From an uncultured Dechloromonas sp. (lineage in GTDB: Bacteria; Pseudomonadota; Gammaproteobacteria; Burkholderiales; Rhodocyclaceae): a stretch of 44,231 nucleotides of DNA. This document shows positions 24,924-34,397 of this stretch, in pieces. Each line of letters begins with the position of its first letter. Within the stretch, counting starts at the first letter, position 1. The DNA is taken from positions 1 to 44,231 of the forward strand of contig CALKUR010000065.1 in the NCBI GenBank assembly GCA_937996725.1. Reading direction: 5' to 3'. A program made the position numbers and the translations under genes. The notes beneath the pieces were generated by a model. That model saw only the letters and a program-made list of their open reading frames with translations, had not been told where the DNA came from and made no database searches.

Positions 24924-27900
24924 GTGCTCTGCGCAGACCGCCGCTTCCGTTGGGTGGTCATTGGCGTTCTTGGCGTATTGGTGACCGCTTGTGTCACGAT
25001 TGCTGCGGCATTGCAGTTCTGGCTCTTTCCCCGCGTGAATGATTACCGGGCCGATTTATCACGGCTGGTGGGGCAAGAGCTTGGGGTATCCGTCGATGTC
25101 GGTCACATCCACGGCGAATGGTCTTACGTGTACCCGCGATTTGTGCTGGATGACGTCGTGGTGTTTGATGCGTCGCGCCGCCCCGCGGTCGCGTTGAACC
25201 AGATTGCCGCGACACTTTCCTGGTGGGATATGTTGACCGGTCGCGTCGGGTTTCGGTCTCTAGCGGTTACGGCCCCATCGCTCGATTTTCGTCGGGACAA
25301 ATTCGGTAAATACTTTCTGTCCGGCTTGCCGCTGAGCGGCGGCGGTGATTTTCAAGTGGATGCGTTGCTGGACCAGGGTGAACTGGCGCTGCAAAGTAAT
25401 AAGTTGACCTGGACCGATGCGCAACGCGGAGCGCCAACCCTGGCGTTGCGTGATGTCAGTATTCGTTTACGGACGCGGGACGCAAGGCACCGGCTGGATA
25501 TTGCGTTTACGCCGCCAGAATCTCTGGGCAGCCCTTTTGCAGCGCGTATGAACTGGATTGGGCGTAGTTTTTCAGACTGGGAACAATGGCAAGTGACAAC
25601 TGCCCTCAAGGCAAGCTTTGTGGATTTTGCCGCCTGGAAGCCGTGGGTGACGTACCCCGTTAGCCTAGCCCAGGGACGTGCCAAAGTGGATGTGACTTTG
25701 GCATCGACCGGGTTTGACCTGACACAGGTCGATGGCAATGTCGGGATTACCGATCTCAATGTGCGACTCGGCCAGTCACTAGACCCGTTGGTGCTGAAGC
25801 AGGCCAGATCAGAGATTCAATATAAACGCCGCGACGAAGGCCAACTAACGCAGTTGAAACTCAATGGATTCACGTTTACGGATGGTCAGGGCAACATTGA
25901 GCCACCATCGGATTTATTCATTCAGCGCCAGATTCGGGGTGATTTAAGTGAGGGGAATCAGGCGGTAACATTCCGTTCGACCCGGCTGGATCTCGCTCGT
26001 GTTCATGCGCTGACAGCGCATTTCCCCCTACCAGACGATGTGCGCAAGGCACTAATCAAGATGCAGCCTGTGGGTGTGTTGCGAGATGTGTCGATCGATG
26101 CGCGGTCTCAGGATGGCGCTATTTCCGAATATGAGTTGCGATCTGCTTTTAGTGGGCTGGGTATCCGCACCGAAGATGGTTTGCGGTTTGTGAAGGGTTT
26201 GTCCGGCAAGGTGGATCTCACGCACGAGAAGGGTAAGTTGACGCTCGACAGCAAGGACAGTCTGTTAGCGGCACCGGGCATATTGCCCGTTAACCAGGTA
26301 CCTTTGTCGCAACTGACCGGCCAGATCAGCTGGCAGAAGAATGCCGACAGTATTGGCGTTAAGATCAAGTCGTTGCAGTTACGCAATGAGGATTTACAAG
26401 CCGCCGTCAACGGCAGTTGGTCTGGGAAATTCGGCGAGGGGCTGTCTGAGCGTGATCGCGCCGGTGTCATCGACATGAAGATCGTGTTTGATTACGCCAA
26501 AACGGAGAGCGGTTGGAAATATGTGCCGCTGAGTGCATCGGCCGATATCTCGACTTGGATGAAAGCTGCAATCAGTGGTGGTTCTCTGTCGGATTTCAGA
26601 ATCGAAATGGCTGGACCTGTTTGGGACATGCCGTTCGGATCTCCTGCCCCTGGGAGTGCACCAGGCACCAGTGAAGCGTCTGGGGTCGATGGCAAGTTTT
26701 ATCTTGGTTTTAAAACCAGCGATGTGACAGTCAAGTATGGCGATGGTTATCCGGCATTGAAGAAACTGGATGCCACATTTGCTATGAACCAGAATCAGAT
26801 CCTGATTACGGCCAATGATGGTTGGATTAACGATATGCGCTTTTCGGCGATCAAGGCCGAAATGGCGGATGTGAATGCCCATGAAAACCATCTGGTGATT
26901 TCTGGGCAGGCGCAGGGGCCGACCGAGAGCGCGGTTCGCTTCTTGAAAGAAACACCGGTTGCCGGACATATTCACCATTTTGCCGATGGCATGGAGGCTG
27001 CGGGCAATGGCAAGCTGGATCTGACGGTGGACTTGAATCTGCTTGTGCCGTCGGATGTCAAAATTAACGGTAGCTACGATTTTCAAGATAATCGCGTCAC
27101 GATTCTGGCAGGTGCTCCCCCCGTGACCGCGCTCAATGGCAGCATCCGTTTTACCGAGCAATCACTGAATAGCAATGCGCTGCAGGGTCAGTGGTCGGGG
27201 CAGCCTTTAGCCGTGAAGATTGCCTCTGACGACGCTGGAACACGCATCGAGGCAAACGGTCGCGCTAGTGCGGCGGAACTCCGGCAGTTTTATAGCGCAC
27301 CACTCTTCGACCAGCTTTCGGGGCAAGCCACCTGGGATGCGCGTGTTGTTATCCGCGGTGGCAATGCCGATCTGACACTAACTTCGGACCTCAAGGGACT
27401 AACGTCATCGTTATCTGAGCCGTTTAATAAACCGGCCGGAACGGCTATGCCATTGAGTATTTCCCGGCAAAGTCCGACGGTGAAACGGCGGGGTGAAAAT
27501 GCCGTTGATCAAATCTGGAAGATTTCGCTTGGCAATGCGCTGGGTGGCACGTTAGGCCTTAACAGCCGCGGCCAACTGGTGCGTGGTCGGGTGATTCTGG
27601 GCTCGGCTTTGCCGCCGGCGGCTGCCAATTTGCCTGGGATACAGCTGGAATCGCTGCGTCCGGTGGATTTGGATTACTGGATGAAAGTTCTTGGGCTCAA
27701 TGTGGCGGGCTCTCAACAGGTTAAAGCCAAAACCACGAAGGGGCCCTTGGCGACAACACCGGTGACGATCAAGGCCCCACTGGTGAAAGCTTTCGGACGT
27801 AAGTTCCAGGATTTTCGCGTCACTGTCCAACCCGCCAACGACAAGACCGCGATACAACTGTCCAGTCGTGAATTACAGGGCGATCTCGACTGGTATCCGC

Positions 27901-29030
27901 CGGGCAAAGGCGAGGGTGGTGAGCGTGGTTTGCTGCAAGGACGTTTAAGCCGATTGGATCTGACGGCTGCGACAGATTCACAGTCTGCATCGACGCAAGA
28001 GACCCGGTCTGACATCGAGAGTTTGCCGGATCTCGCGTTCCGTGTTGACGAGTTGTACTGGCAGGGCAAGCCGTGGGGCAAGCTGAATTTTCGCGCGCGG
28101 AACCAGGCATCGGGATCAGCGCAGTCCTGGCGGATTGATCCGTTGCAGCTAGACGGGGCAGATCTCAAGTTTACCGGGCGTTTGAACTGGGTCCTGCGTA
28201 GCAGTGCCTCGACCAAAGGCAACCCGCAGGGCAGTATGACGGCCCTAGATTTCAAAATGCAAAGCCCGCAAGTCGGTAATCTGCTCACCAAGCTCGGTTT
28301 CCCTGGCACGGTAAAGCGCGGCACAGCACAACTTGAGGGGCAAGTGAGCTGGCCGGCGAATCCGTTTGCTTTCGATCCGGGCCGTCTATCGGGCAATTAT
28401 AAGATGAGCGCCAAGAATGGTCAGTTTGTCAAAATGGATCCGGGTGCCGGACGTTTACTCGGTTTGCTCTCACTGCAATCGTTGCCTCAGCGCCTCACGC
28501 TGGACTTTCGCGATATTTTCAGCGAAGGCTTGGCCTTTGAAGCGATTGAAGGTCGTTTCGACATTCGCGATGGCGTGATGAAAACCTCGGATCTGGAGAT
28601 GGATACGCCGGCAGCGCGCGTCTTGATGCGTGGTGAAACCAATCTGGCTGAGCAGACGCAGGATGTGATGGTGGTTGTCCGTCCAGCGATCAGCAACAGC
28701 GTGGCGCTTGGCGTTACTGTCCTCAACCCGATCGTGGGTGCTGCCACCTTCGTGACACAAAAGGTGTTGGGCGATCCGTTGAGCAAACTGTTTTCTTACC
28801 AGTATCACATCACCGGCACTTGGTCTGATCCACAAGTCGACAAAGAATCGTTGCCGGGTAATGTCGTCAAAGCAGGTAAAGATATTGTGACGGTGCCGGT
28901 TGATGCTGCCGCCAAGGTGGGTACTGCGATTTCGGCTACGGTGACGGGCACATCGGATGTCAAACCGACTAGCGACAAACCAGCGGTCGACAAACCAGCG
29001 GTCGACAAACCGGCGGGAGAAAAACCGTGA
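24924..29030 (+). CDS. yhdP: YhdP-family AsmA-like giant membrane-anchored protein
   Basis: Very large envelope protein thought to help move phospholipids to the outer membrane (AsmA/TamB-like bridge). About 1368 residues from GTG 24924, which has a GAGGG ribosome site seven bases upstream. The frame is open to ATG 24723, but that ATG is only eight bases from the glnE start and the extra 67 residues look untranslated. One signal anchor (WVVIGVLGVLVTACVTIAAA) is followed by a long beta-rich periplasmic region. The conserved C-terminal part includes LDFRDIFSEGLAFEAIEGRF and a stretch ending in SYQYHITGTWSDP. The last residues are a short repeat of DKPAV units. Confidence 0.9.
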   Translation: MLCADRRFRWVVIGVLGVLVTACVTIAAALQFWLFPRVNDYRADLSRLVGQELGVSVDVGHIHGEWSYVYPRFVLDDVVVFDASRRPAVALNQIAATLSWWDMLTGRVGFRSLAVTAPSLDFRRDKFGKYFLSGLPLSGGGDFQVDALLDQGELALQSNKLTWTDAQRGAPTLALRDVSIRLRTRDARHRLDIAFTPPESLGSPFAARMNWIGRSFSDWEQWQVTTALKASFVDFAAWKPWVTYPVSLAQGRAKVDVTLASTGFDLTQVDGNVGITDLNVRLGQSLDPLVLKQARSEIQYKRRDEGQLTQLKLNGFTFTDGQGNIEPPSDLFIQRQIRGDLSEGNQAVTFRSTRLDLARVHALTAHFPLPDDVRKALIKMQPVGVLRDVSIDARSQDGAISEYELRSAFSGLGIRTEDGLRFVKGLSGKVDLTHEKGKLTLDSKDSLLAAPGILPVNQVPLSQLTGQISWQKNADSIGVKIKSLQLRNEDLQAAVNGSWSGKFGEGLSERDRAGVIDMKIVFDYAKTESGWKYVPLSASADISTWMKAAISGGSLSDFRIEMAGPVWDMPFGSPAPGSAPGTSEASGVDGKFYLGFKTSDVTVKYGDGYPALKKLDATFAMNQNQILITANDGWINDMRFSAIKAEMADVNAHENHLVISGQAQGPTESAVRFLKETPVAGHIHHFADGMEAAGNGKLDLTVDLNLLVPSDVKINGSYDFQDNRVTILAGAPPVTALNGSIRFTEQSLNSNALQGQWSGQPLAVKIASDDAGTRIEANGRASAAELRQFYSAPLFDQLSGQATWDARVVIRGGNADLTLTSDLKGLTSSLSEPFNKPAGTAMPLSISRQSPTVKRRGENAVDQIWKISLGNALGGTLGLNSRGQLVRGRVILGSALPPAAANLPGIQLESLRPVDLDYWMKVLGLNVAGSQQVKAKTTKGPLATTPVTIKAPLVKAFGRKFQDFRVTVQPANDKTAIQLSSRELQGDLDWYPPGKGEGGERGLLQGRLSRLDLTAATDSQSASTQETRSDIESLPDLAFRVDELYWQGKPWGKLNFRARNQASGSAQSWRIDPLQLDGADLKFTGRLNWVLRSSASTKGNPQGSMTALDFKMQSPQVGNLLTKLGFPGTVKRGTAQLEGQVSWPANPFAFDPGRLSGNYKMSAKNGQFVKMDPGAGRLLGLLSLQSLPQRLTLDFRDIFSEGLAFEAIEGRFDIRDGVMKTSDLEMDTPAARVLMRGETNLAEQTQDVMVVVRPAISNSVALGVTVLNPIVGAATFVTQKVLGDPLSKLFSYQYHITGTWSDPQVDKESLPGNVVKAGKDIVTVPVDAAAKVGTAISATVTGTSDVKPTSDKPAVDKPAVDKPAGEKP
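28973..29020 (+). repeat. Short in-frame tandem repeat at the yhdP 3' end
   Basis: A 15-base unit (GACAAACCAGCGGTC) occurs twice and then in a degenerate copy, encoding DKPAVDKPAVDKPAG at the protein's C-terminus. It could vary in number between strains by slippage. Confidence 0.75.
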
Positions 29031-29845
29031 CCCCATCGCCAGACGTGATCCGTGTCGCCGCCATACAGATGGTGTCGACGCCGCGTGTGGATGACAACGT
29101 CACCGCCGTGCGCCGCCTGGTGGCAGGTGCTGCAGCCGATGGCGCAAAGCTGGTGGTCTTGCCGGAGTTCTTTCCGATGATCGGTGCCTCTGACGAAGCG
29201 CGTTTGGCGATTCGCGAGACACCTGGTTCAGGGCCCTTGCAGCAGATGTTGGCCGAAGTGGCCGCAAAGCATGGTGTATGGCTGGTGAGTGGCTCTATCC
29301 CGCTGTTGGGTACGGACCCCGCCCGTGCGTTAAATTCCACGCTGGTCTTTGATCCGCAAGGTCGGGAAGTGAGTCGTTACGATAAGATGCATCTCTTCGG
29401 CTTCAAAGCCGGGGCTGAAAGCTACGATGAATCGTTGAGCATCGAAGCCGGGTGTGCGCCTGTGGCTTTTGACACCCCATTTGCGCGGATCGGTTTATCG
29501 ATTTGTTACGACCTGCGTTTTCCGGAATATTTCCGTCAGCTCGGCGAAGTCGATATTCTCATTTTGCCGGCGGCATTTACCGCCACCACGGGCGAGGCGC
29601 ACTGGGAAGTGTTGCTGCGTGCACGCGCGATTGAAAACCAGTGTTACGTCATTGCCAGCGCCCAAGGCGGCCGACACGAGACCGGGCGAAAGACCTGGGG
29701 GCACAGCATGATCATCGACCCCTGGGGTGAGATGCTCAGCGTGTTACCGTCGGGCGAAGGCTGGATCTGCGCCGATTTCAACCGGCAGCGCTTGGAAACC
29801 ATCCGCCATCGCCTCCCAGCGCTGAAACACCGTAGAATCCGCTGA
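29027..29845 (+). CDS. Carbon-nitrogen hydrolase (Nit1/nitrilase family amidase)
   Basis: 272 residues. The catalytic triad of the nitrilase superfamily is visible: E47 in VLPEFF, K120 in YDKMHLF and C160 in SICYDLRFPEYFR. The sequence around the cysteine is closest to Nit1-type deaminated glutathione amidases and omega-amidases. Such a metabolite-repair amidase removes the side-product formed when transaminases act on glutathione. The GTG start overlaps the yhdP stop, and its own stop overlaps tldD, so the three are translationally coupled. The precise substrate is inference. Confidence 0.9.
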   Translation: MTPSPDVIRVAAIQMVSTPRVDDNVTAVRRLVAGAAADGAKLVVLPEFFPMIGASDEARLAIRETPGSGPLQQMLAEVAAKHGVWLVSGSIPLLGTDPARALNSTLVFDPQGREVSRYDKMHLFGFKAGAESYDESLSIEAGCAPVAFDTPFARIGLSICYDLRFPEYFRQLGEVDILILPAAFTATTGEAHWEVLLRARAIENQCYVIASAQGGRHETGRKTWGHSMIIDPWGEMLSVLPSGEGWICADFNRQRLETIRHRLPALKHRRIR

Positions 29846-31320
29846 TGACTATTGCTGCCACCCCCGAAAAGACTGTTCAACACAATGCATTGCGTCTTGC
29901 CGAAGACGCCTTGCTCGATGCGCATGAATTGACCGTGCCACAAGTGGAGCATGTGCTGGATCATATTCTGGCCGGCCAGGTTGACGATGCGGATATCTAT
30001 TTCCAGAAAACCCGGGCGGAAGGCTGGAGCCTGGAAGAAGGCATCGTTAAAGCAGGCAGCTTCAGTATTGATCAGGGTGTGGGGGTGCGGGCGATCAGTG
30101 GTGAGAAGACGGCGTTTGCGTATTCGGACGATGTCTCGCTGCCTTCATTAAAGTCCGCCAGCACGGCCGTGCGTGAGATTGGCGCGGCCGGCGGCAGGCA
30201 AGGCGCGCATCACCCCCTTGTCGCAGCCAGTTCGGACCGCTATTTACCGTTGGATCCGATTGCCTCGTTACCGGCACCCGACAAAGTGGCGTTGCTGGAA
30301 AAGCTCGAACATCTGGCGCGTGCGTTAGACCCGCGTGTCAAACAAGTCATGGCGTCGCTCTCGGGCGAATACGATGTGATCATGGTGCAACGGGCCGATG
30401 GCCAGCGCGTGGCCGATGTGCGTCCGCTGGTACGTCTAGGGATCACTGTAATCGTTGAACAGAATGGTCGCCGCGAGCAGGGGTACGCCGGCGGTGGCGG
30501 TCGTACCGATTACAGTTACTTTACGGAAGATGTGCTGAAGCGCTACGCGCAAGAAGCGGTGCATCAAGCCGTGATAAATCTCGATGCGCGACCAGCGCCG
30601 GCCGGCCAGATGCCGGTGGTATTAGGTCCGGGCTGGCCGGGAATTCTGTTGCATGAAGCGATTGGTCATGGGTTAGAAGGTGATTTCAATCGCAAGGGCA
30701 GTTCGGCGTTCGCCAATCGCATTGGCGAACGGGTTGCGGCACCGGGCGTGACCGTTGTGGATGACGGCACACTCTCGGGTCGCCGCGGCTCGCTGAATGT
30801 GGACGACGAAGGTACCCCTGCCCAAAAAACCGTACTTATTGAAGATGGCATCCTCAAAGGTTACATTCAAGATACGCATAACGCGCGTTTGATGGGCGTC
30901 GCGCCGACGGGCAATGGGCGTCGCGAATCGTACGCCCATCTGCCGTTGCCGCGTATGACCAACACGTACATGTTGCCGGGTCAGATGGATCCGCAGGAAA
31001 TTGTGGCATCGATTGACCGCGGCATTTATGCGGTGAACTTCGGCGGCGGTCAGGTGGACATCACAAACGGTAAATTTGTCTTTTCGATGTCGGAAGCCTA
31101 CTGGGTAGAAAACGGTCAGATCCAGTACCCGATTAAGGGTGCCACGCTCATCGGGAACGGTCCGGATGCACTGACGCGCGTGAGCATGGTCGGGAATGAT
31201 CTGTCGCTGGATTCTGGCGTAGGCACCTGTGGCAAAGAGGGCCAGAGCGTCCCCGTAGGCGTGGGGCAGCCGACGCTGCGTATTGACGGATTAACCGTGG
31301 GTGGCACGGGTTCGGCTTAA
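29845..31320 (+). CDS. tldD: Metalloprotease TldD
   Basis: Subunit of the TldD/TldE protease, which trims unfolded peptides and is needed to mature some peptide antibiotics. 491 residues; the zinc motif HEAIGH is at residues 270-275, followed by the family block GLEGDFNRKGSSAFANRIGE. The C-terminal glycine-rich region (GTCGKEGQSVPVGVGQPTLR) is also conserved. The partner gene tldE (pmbA) is not in this window. Confidence 0.96.
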   Translation: MTIAATPEKTVQHNALRLAEDALLDAHELTVPQVEHVLDHILAGQVDDADIYFQKTRAEGWSLEEGIVKAGSFSIDQGVGVRAISGEKTAFAYSDDVSLPSLKSASTAVREIGAAGGRQGAHHPLVAASSDRYLPLDPIASLPAPDKVALLEKLEHLARALDPRVKQVMASLSGEYDVIMVQRADGQRVADVRPLVRLGITVIVEQNGRREQGYAGGGGRTDYSYFTEDVLKRYAQEAVHQAVINLDARPAPAGQMPVVLGPGWPGILLHEAIGHGLEGDFNRKGSSAFANRIGERVAAPGVTVVDDGTLSGRRGSLNVDDEGTPAQKTVLIEDGILKGYIQDTHNARLMGVAPTGNGRRESYAHLPLPRMTNTYMLPGQMDPQEIVASIDRGIYAVNFGGGQVDITNGKFVFSMSEAYWVENGQIQYPIKGATLIGNGPDALTRVSMVGNDLSLDSGVGTCGKEGQSVPVGVGQPTLRIDGLTVGGTGSA

Positions 31321-31326
31321 GTGCTG

Positions 31327-31737
31327 CTAGCGCTTTTTCCGTGTCCGTTTGAGTGCCGGATTGGTTAGCGAAGGTCGGGTGGCGTAGCAAAAAGCTAGCA
31401 CGCTGACAAAAAACGTCGTGGACAGAATCGTTTCTACTGCACCTAGCATCTGGCTTAATCCGGTATCACTCGTTGCGCGCACCAGACCTTCGCACAGATA
31501 AAGCAGAATCAGCAGCGACGACCACTGATACGCATAGCGCTTTCCCTTGAGCAGCCCCGGTAACGGCAGTAGCAGCGGTAGCGCCTTGAGCATAAGCCAG
31601 GATCCACCGGGCCGGATCGGCGCGAGCCAACGCTCCCATGCCAGCGACAGCAAAATCAGTGCGAGGCAGGAAACAACCGCCACCAAGCGATAACGGCGAA
31701 TAGCTCGCTCATTGAGCACGGGCATTGGTGTTGTCAT
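31327..31737 (-). CDS. DUF2069 inner-membrane protein
   Basis: 136 residues with four hydrophobic segments (VAVVSCLALILLSLAWE, WLMLKALPLLLPLPGLL, YQWSSLLILLYLCEGLVRAT, TILSTTFFVSVLAFCYA) and a basic tail. The pattern and its position right after wrbA match DUF2069. It overlaps the wrbA stop by four bases. No function is known. Its stop lies seven bases from the convergent tldD stop. Confidence 0.83.
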   Translation of the reverse strand: MTTPMPVLNERAIRRYRLVAVVSCLALILLSLAWERWLAPIRPGGSWLMLKALPLLLPLPGLLKGKRYAYQWSSLLILLYLCEGLVRATSDTGLSQMLGAVETILSTTFFVSVLAFCYATRPSLTNPALKRTRKKR

Positions 31738-32336
31738 GCTGCTGAGGTTTGCAGTTTCACAACGGTTTCGGCGAGGCGTTTGCCCAGAGCTTTTGCCAAT
31801 GCCAGTTCGTCTGCCGTTAGCGCCGGATCACCGTTCATGCCCGAAACGTGGCTGGCACCGTAAGGTGTGCCGCCCGAGTGCGTGGACGATAGCTCGGGGT
31901 GGCTGTAGGGCAGCCCCATGAGCAACATCCCGTGATGCAGCAGGGGCAGCATCATGCTCAATAACGTGGTTTCGTTGCCGCCATGCATGCTGCCGGAAGA
32001 CGTGAAAACCGCTGCAGGTTTACCGATCAGTTCACCAGAAAGCCAAGCCGCGATCGTGCTGTCCCAGAAATATTTCATCGGCGCGGCCATATTGCCAAAG
32101 CGCACAGGGCTACCGAGGGCCAGGCCGGCGCAATCGCTCAGATCCTGCAGCGTGACATAAGGCGCGCCTTGTGCCGGCACATCGGATTCGGTCGACTCGC
32201 ACACCGTGCTGATGCGGGGCACGGTGCGTAGTATCGCTTCGGCTCCGGAAATGGTGTCGATTCCCCGTGCAATTGCGTGTGCTAACGCCTCGACCGAGCC
32301 TTTCTGGCTGTAATAGAGAACAAGAATTTTGTGCAT
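31734..32336 (-). CDS. wrbA: NAD(P)H:quinone oxidoreductase, WrbA type
   Basis: Flavodoxin-fold enzyme that reduces quinones by two electrons, avoiding semiquinones. 200 residues from ATG 32336 (MHKILVLYYSQKGSVEALAH). The FMN phosphate loop is YSQKGSVEALA; typical downstream blocks are GSPVRFGNMAAPMKYFWD and FTSSGSMHGGNETTLLSM. The frame extends upstream to 32399, but the chosen Met aligns with flavodoxin N-termini. It is divergent from the YihY gene, with only about 23 bases between the starts. Confidence 0.94.
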   Translation of the reverse strand: MHKILVLYYSQKGSVEALAHAIARGIDTISGAEAILRTVPRISTVCESTESDVPAQGAPYVTLQDLSDCAGLALGSPVRFGNMAAPMKYFWDSTIAAWLSGELIGKPAAVFTSSGSMHGGNETTLLSMMLPLLHHGMLLMGLPYSHPELSSTHSGGTPYGASHVSGMNGDPALTADELALAKALGKRLAETVVKLQTSAA

Positions 32337-32359
32337 ATCGTATGATACCTGCCAAGACC

Positions 32360-33256
32360 ATGCCTCTGCACGCACTCGCCCATCGCCTCCGTTTAGCACT
32401 CCGATTGCTGCGCCTGAAAGCGCAGCCCGTTGTGGCGTTGCTGAGCCGTATCCGGGCGGATGAGTTGGACGTCGTCGCTGCCTGGCTGGCTTACACCACG
32501 CTGTTGTCGCTGGTACCCCTTGTAGCGCTCGTGCTGGTGATTGCCAATTATGTTCCGGGCTTTGCAGAAGTTCATGCGGCGTTTGATCAATTGCTGGTGA
32601 CGTACCTCTTGCCCGAAAAAGCCGGCACGCTCATCGCCAATTACACGCTGACTTTTTCGGCCAATGCCACCCAGTTCACGGTGGTGGGTATTGGTTTTCT
32701 GTTGGTCGTGGTGTGGGCCATGTTCTGGGCAATTGAGCAGGCATTCAATCGCATCTGGCGTTTAGCGCCGGATCGGCGCTTTATCCACCGGTTAGGTCAT
32801 TATTTGTTACTGCTGTTGATTGTGCCGGTCGTACTCGGCATGGGCTTCGCGGGCGTGATGTGGGCAATCTCTTTGTCCTTGGGCTTTTTCACCGAGCTGC
32901 AGGCGATCCGCAAATTTATGTCCGGCACCGTTGCCATGTGCACACTGACCGCCTTTATGGCGTGGCTCAATTACGTGTTGCCTAATTGTCACGTTAGGAT
33001 TCGCCATGCGCTGATCGGCGGGCTCTTTGGTGCTGCAGGCATTGTGTTATTGCAATGGGCCTTCGGGGTCTACGTGCAACAGTTTTCAAGCTATGCCGCT
33101 GTTTATGGCGCGTTTTCGATCCTGCCAGTGTTTTTGCTTTGGCTCTATCTCTGCTGGCTCATGGTGTTGCTGGGCTGCGTGGTGACCGCCGAACTATCCG
33201 GATCGTCAGGCCGTCGGTTGCCGTTGGGTTACGGCGGTGCCAATCATGGCTTTTAG
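32360..33256 (+). CDS. YihY/BrkB-family membrane protein
   Basis: Polytopic inner-membrane protein, 298 residues from ATG 32360; ATG 32342 would add six residues but sits five bases from the divergent wrbA start. Six hydrophobic segments are visible, with the family signatures AWLAYTTLLSLVPLVALVL near the start and FGVYVQQFSSYAAVYGAFS with LPVFLLWLYLCW near the end. The old names 'ribonuclease BN' and 'BrkB' are historical; the role is not established (envelope or transport functions have been suggested). Confidence 0.9.
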   Translation: MPLHALAHRLRLALRLLRLKAQPVVALLSRIRADELDVVAAWLAYTTLLSLVPLVALVLVIANYVPGFAEVHAAFDQLLVTYLLPEKAGTLIANYTLTFSANATQFTVVGIGFLLVVVWAMFWAIEQAFNRIWRLAPDRRFIHRLGHYLLLLLIVPVVLGMGFAGVMWAISLSLGFFTELQAIRKFMSGTVAMCTLTAFMAWLNYVLPNCHVRIRHALIGGLFGAAGIVLLQWAFGVYVQQFSSYAAVYGAFSILPVFLLWLYLCWLMVLLGCVVTAELSGSSGRRLPLGYGGANHGF

Positions 33257-33312
33257 CGTTGGGTGCGCTCTGTCATAATGCGCACCGATAAGACTGTTTG
33301 CCCGGAGCTTGT

Positions 33313-34050
33313 ATGACCACCCCTACGACCGACCTGCGTTCCCAGATTCAAGTGCCGCGCGAGGAGCGCTTGATCGTAGCGCTAGATGTTGCAGACCCGG
33401 CCGAAGCCCGTGCACTGGTTGAGCGGTTGGGTGATAGCGTTCGGTTTTACAAGGTCGGGATGGAACTTTTTATGGCCGGCGGCTATTTCGAGCTGATTGA
33501 TTGGTTGGGCGCCCAGGGCAAGAAAGTTTTTGTGGACCTCAAGTTTTTTGACGTGCCTGAAACGGTGCGTTCGGCGATCCGAGCGCTGGCCAAGCGCAAC
33601 GTGGCGTTTGCGACTATCCACGGTAATCAGGCCATCATGGAAGCGGCTGGCAAGGAAAAGGGCAGCCTCAAGGTGTTGGCGGTCACCGCGCTGACTAGCC
33701 TGGACCGGGGAGACCTGGACGATCTGGGTTTCGAGTGCGACGTCAGCCAGTTGGTGCTGTCGCGCGCGCGCCGCTCGCTGGAGGCCGGTTGCGACGGCAT
33801 TATTTCCTCGGGCCTCGAAGCGCCGCTCATCCGCAAGGAACTGGGGCCGCGCATCATGGTGGTGACGCCGGGGATCCGCCCGGTCGAAAACCGCGTTGAA
33901 GACGACCAGAAACGTACTGTGGATGTGGCGCAGGCCTTCCGTAATGGGGCCGATTACATTGTCATGGGGCGTCCGATTCGGGGTGCCGCCGACCCCAAAG
34001 CCGCAGCAGAGGCCGTGCAGGCCAGCATCGCATCGGTTTTTGCCGCCTGA
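33313..34050 (+). CDS. pyrF: Orotidine 5'-phosphate decarboxylase
   Basis: Last step of UMP synthesis. 245 residues from ATG 33313 with GGAG ahead of it. The TIM-barrel catalytic set D75, K77, D80 is in FVDLKFFDVPETV, and the phosphate loop region is TPGIRPVENRVEDDQKRTV. This is the shorter group I type. A 7-base inverted repeat GGTGCGC/GCGCACC (33262-33268, 33280-33286) flanks a possible -10 CATAAT and could be an operator or hairpin. Confidence 0.96.
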   Translation: MTTPTTDLRSQIQVPREERLIVALDVADPAEARALVERLGDSVRFYKVGMELFMAGGYFELIDWLGAQGKKVFVDLKFFDVPETVRSAIRALAKRNVAFATIHGNQAIMEAAGKEKGSLKVLAVTALTSLDRGDLDDLGFECDVSQLVLSRARRSLEAGCDGIISSGLEAPLIRKELGPRIMVVTPGIRPVENRVEDDQKRTVDVAQAFRNGADYIVMGRPIRGAADPKAAAEAVQASIASVFAA

Positions 34051-34081
34051 ATCGCCGGCTCCAGATAAATACTGGAAAGTA

Positions 34082-34111
34082 TTGGCGTTTTTAGGTTTCC
34101 TGCTGTACAAT
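34082..34111 (+). promoter_or_regulatory. Promoter of rpsP-rimM-trmD-rplS
   Basis: TTGGCG (34082-34087), 18 bases, TACAAT (34106-34111), about 30 bases before the rpsP ATG. Confidence 0.65.
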
Positions 34112-34142
34112 CTGCGGTTTTTCTCTGTCCGGAACTGTCCGT

Positions 34143-34397
34143 ATGGTCGTTATTCGTCTTTCTCGTGGTGGCGCAAAGAAGCGCCCGTTCTATACCGTCG
34201 TCGTTGCTGATTCGCGCACCCGTCGCGATGGCCGCTTTGTCGAGCGCCTCGGTTTCTATAACCCGGTTGCTTCTGGTTCGGCTGAAGAGCTGCGCCTGGA
34301 CATGGAACGCCTGGCATACTGGAAGAGCGTAGGCGCTCAGGTATCGCCGCGTGTTGCACTGCTGGCCAAGGGCTACGCTGCCAAGATTGCAGCCTAA
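34143..34397 (+). CDS. rpsP: 30S ribosomal protein S16
   Basis: 84 residues: MVVIRLSRGGAKKRPFYTVV followed by VADSRTRRDGRFVERLGFYN, the diagnostic N-terminal block. First gene of the conserved four-gene operon, with a promoter just upstream. The end of the gene contains the probable start of rimM. Confidence 0.98.
   Translation: MVVIRLSRGGAKKRPFYTVVVADSRTRRDGRFVERLGFYNPVASGSAEELRLDMERLAYWKSVGAQVSPRVALLAKGYAAKIAA

Noticed and set aside
28973..29020. Tandem repeat as a possible CRISPR array
   Set aside because: Units are 15 bases, contiguous and in frame with yhdP; there are no spacers and no cas genes.
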